Positions 62,806 to 64,000 of a stretch of DNA of 64,000 nucleotides are shown here, one piece after another; the first letter of the stretch is position 1; every line of letters starts with the position of its first letter. Position numbers and translations under genes: made by a program. A model generated the notes under the pieces. It was not told where the DNA came from and ran no database searches. It worked only from the letters and a program-made list of their open reading frames with translations. Origin of the DNA: Istiophorus platypterus (taxonomy: Eukaryota; Chordata; Actinopteri; Istiophoriformes; Istiophoridae). The DNA is taken from NCBI GenBank assembly GCA_016859345.1, contig CM029112.1, positions 15,446,725 through 15,510,724 on the forward strand, given 5' to 3'.

Positions 62806-62985
62806 ATACACATGAGGTAGTTACAAAACGCAAAAGACAATAGGAGAGTAAGAGAGGAAGAGTGCTGGAAGAGCACAGGCACAAAAAGAGGGAGGGAGAT
62901 AGGAAAGTGGAGCAGGTGGGAGGGAAGAGAGGAGATAAGACTGATAGTACAAAAAGTAGTAAAATGCATGCAGAGAGGAGTCATT
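56490..62985. other. Non-coding stretch, no gene seen
   Basis: Unique AT-rich sequence with low-complexity spots: A-runs near 57690 and 57778, a 14-base G-run (60460-60473), impure CA at 60600-60730, pyrimidine-rich patches at 58120-58190 and 59950-60065, and a purine-rich patch at 62820-62945. The segment 57835-58010 is repeat-free and contains AGAGGGCGC (57901-57909). No exon or RNA gene is recognised. Confidence 0.5.
62770..62804. repeat. (CT)5(CA)12 compound microsatellite
   Basis: Short CT run continuing directly into a pure CA array. Confidence 0.95.
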
Positions 62986-62989
62986 AATC

Positions 62990-63290
62990 TTAGAGATGCC
63001 CCTTCCTCTCCTTTTCTAAATTGCCTGCTATTTATAGGCTGTCATTGGGTCTGCACCCTGGTGTCGAGGATGTTCTCATTGGTCCAGAGAGAGGTCAGAG
63101 GTCAAGTGATTTAACTCCAGTCGCAGACTGTGTGTCTCCGATGTGTGTGTATGTATGTGAGAGAGAAAGAGTAAGGGAGAGAGAGTGTGTGTGAAATGAT
63201 TAAACTCTGCTCTGAATATGTGTCTCCTGCGGCTTCATTATCCAAGCTGGAGAATCACCTTTTAATGGGATTATTTGAGCAAAATGGAAA
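62990..63290. promoter_or_regulatory. Candidate cis-regulatory module (motif content only)
   Basis: Repeat-poor block with a full MEF2-type site CTATTTATAG (63028-63037), two CCAAT boxes in inverse sense (ATTGG near 63044 and 63078), and a perfect DR1 nuclear receptor element AGGTCAGAGGTCA (63092-63104) of the kind bound by HNF4, COUP-TF or RXR dimers. A balanced, repeat-free segment follows (63200-63300) after a short TG/GA tract. The combination suggests an enhancer or distal promoter. No transcript start can be seen. Confidence 0.3.
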
Positions 63291-63372
63291 GGAATGAGAT
63301 TAGGCAACACACACATACACACACACTTGCACACACACGCAAGTAAAATAAGACATTTTACAATCAACAACG

Positions 63373-63415
63373 ATGACTGAGACATTAGGACCTAATGTCC
63401 TAATGTCTCTGTCAT
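63373..63415. repeat. Inverted repeat, 19-bp arms with one mismatch
   Basis: ATGACTGAGACATTAGGAC (63373-63391) is followed after 5 bases by its reverse complement (63397-63415) with a single T/T mismatch. The inner 13 bases are perfect. The loop CTAAT also forms part of a direct repeat with the right arm. Confidence 0.8.
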
Positions 63416-63419
63416 GTGT

Positions 63420-64000
63420 CATGTTGCTCCTTGATTGTTGTTTTTCTAATCAACATGGCTCTGGCATTGTGACTTCCAATTTTCCCTGGACAGCTTTGCT
63501 TGTCATCACTAGCATTTTTACACAATGTGCGGTACCTAACAAACAGCCTAGAAGTGCAACTTGCCCAACATCGTATGTGCAAGTTGCACATTATCAAAAG
63601 CTACTACCGTGCATCAGATTAGAGGTCTGGGGTTTTCTCAATTTTAAGATGCATCATGATGCAGACTTCTGCATCAATGCAGTGACAGAACATAATCGGG
63701 ATTTTGCAGCCCACAAAAATTTATAGCATAACGTAATGTTACTTGGTAATTTTCCAGACTTGGCTGGACAATAAAGATGTAAAGTTACATCATCATGTTC
63801 CGACATTGCTCTCTTGCAATCAATTATGGGCAAACATTAGGCTAACATTACTTTTATATGTTGGGAGATTTGGTAGACAAATTGATAAAAAAAAAAACAC
63901 ACCCAGTGTTTAGCATTGGATGTACAAAGTACATCTGGGTACATTTCGGACTTTATACTTATCATTTTATATTTATAAGCCACATGCAGCATGTAAAATC
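63420..64000. other. Non-coding stretch, no gene seen
   Basis: Unique AT-rich sequence to the window edge. The 117-codon plus frame at 63373-63726 starts inside the hairpin and has no recognised domain. Confidence 0.5.

Overview
The window looks like a stretch of teleost fish nuclear genome. The evidence is very dense (CA)n/(TG)n microsatellites every few kilobases, degenerate Tc1-type transposons with TIR and transposase sequence typical of ray-finned fish, a Rex3-like (RTE clade) LINE fragment, an L2-like LINE fragment, and several short non-autonomous DNA transposons of families common in fish. Base composition is AT-rich. I recognise no protein-coding exon, rRNA, tRNA, CRISPR array or bacterial-type gene. 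The open reading frames are short, and most of the longest run through microsatellites or dead transposons, so the window is best read as a gene desert or part of one very large intron.

Layout. 1-8 kb: unique AT-rich sequence with a purine-rich tract, a MITE-like fragment near 1.5 kb, a perfect 38-bp hairpin at 1983, and an unclassified repeat at 5.4-5.85 kb. 8.2-8.8 kb: Rex3-like reverse transcriptase remnant on the minus strand. 9.2-10.25 kb: cluster of (AT)n, (AC)n and (CTTCT)n arrays ending in a perfect 18-bp-arm hairpin. 12-12.9 kb: (AC)36, (AAC)n and (TATC)20. 17.2-18.4 kb: near full-length dead Tc1 element, minus strand. 20-25 kb: many TG/CA arrays, a 173-bp foldback element (21113-21285) and a small palindromic MITE (25.55 kb). 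26.7-27.1 kb and 45.6-45.9 kb: two copies of one non-autonomous foldback DNA transposon. 36.2-37.1 kb and 39.9-41.1 kb: two copies of a PIF/Harbinger-like non-autonomous element, each with an intact 3-bp CWG target duplication, with an L2-like LINE fragment between them. 42.0-42.2 kb: a MITE. 48.8-49.7 kb and 55.8-56.5 kb: two more Tc1 remnants. 55.3-55.7 kb, 57.8-58.0 kb and 63.0-63.3 kb are candidate regulatory elements, judged by motif content only.

No genes act together here. The biology is that of mobile-element decay, microsatellite growth and possible long-range regulation. The most interesting structures are the Harbinger-like pair with intact target duplications and a handful of perfect short inverted repeats that look like single-event template-switch mutations. 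I found no convincing previously undescribed multi-gene system. Family names are recognised from memory of the families, not from a search.
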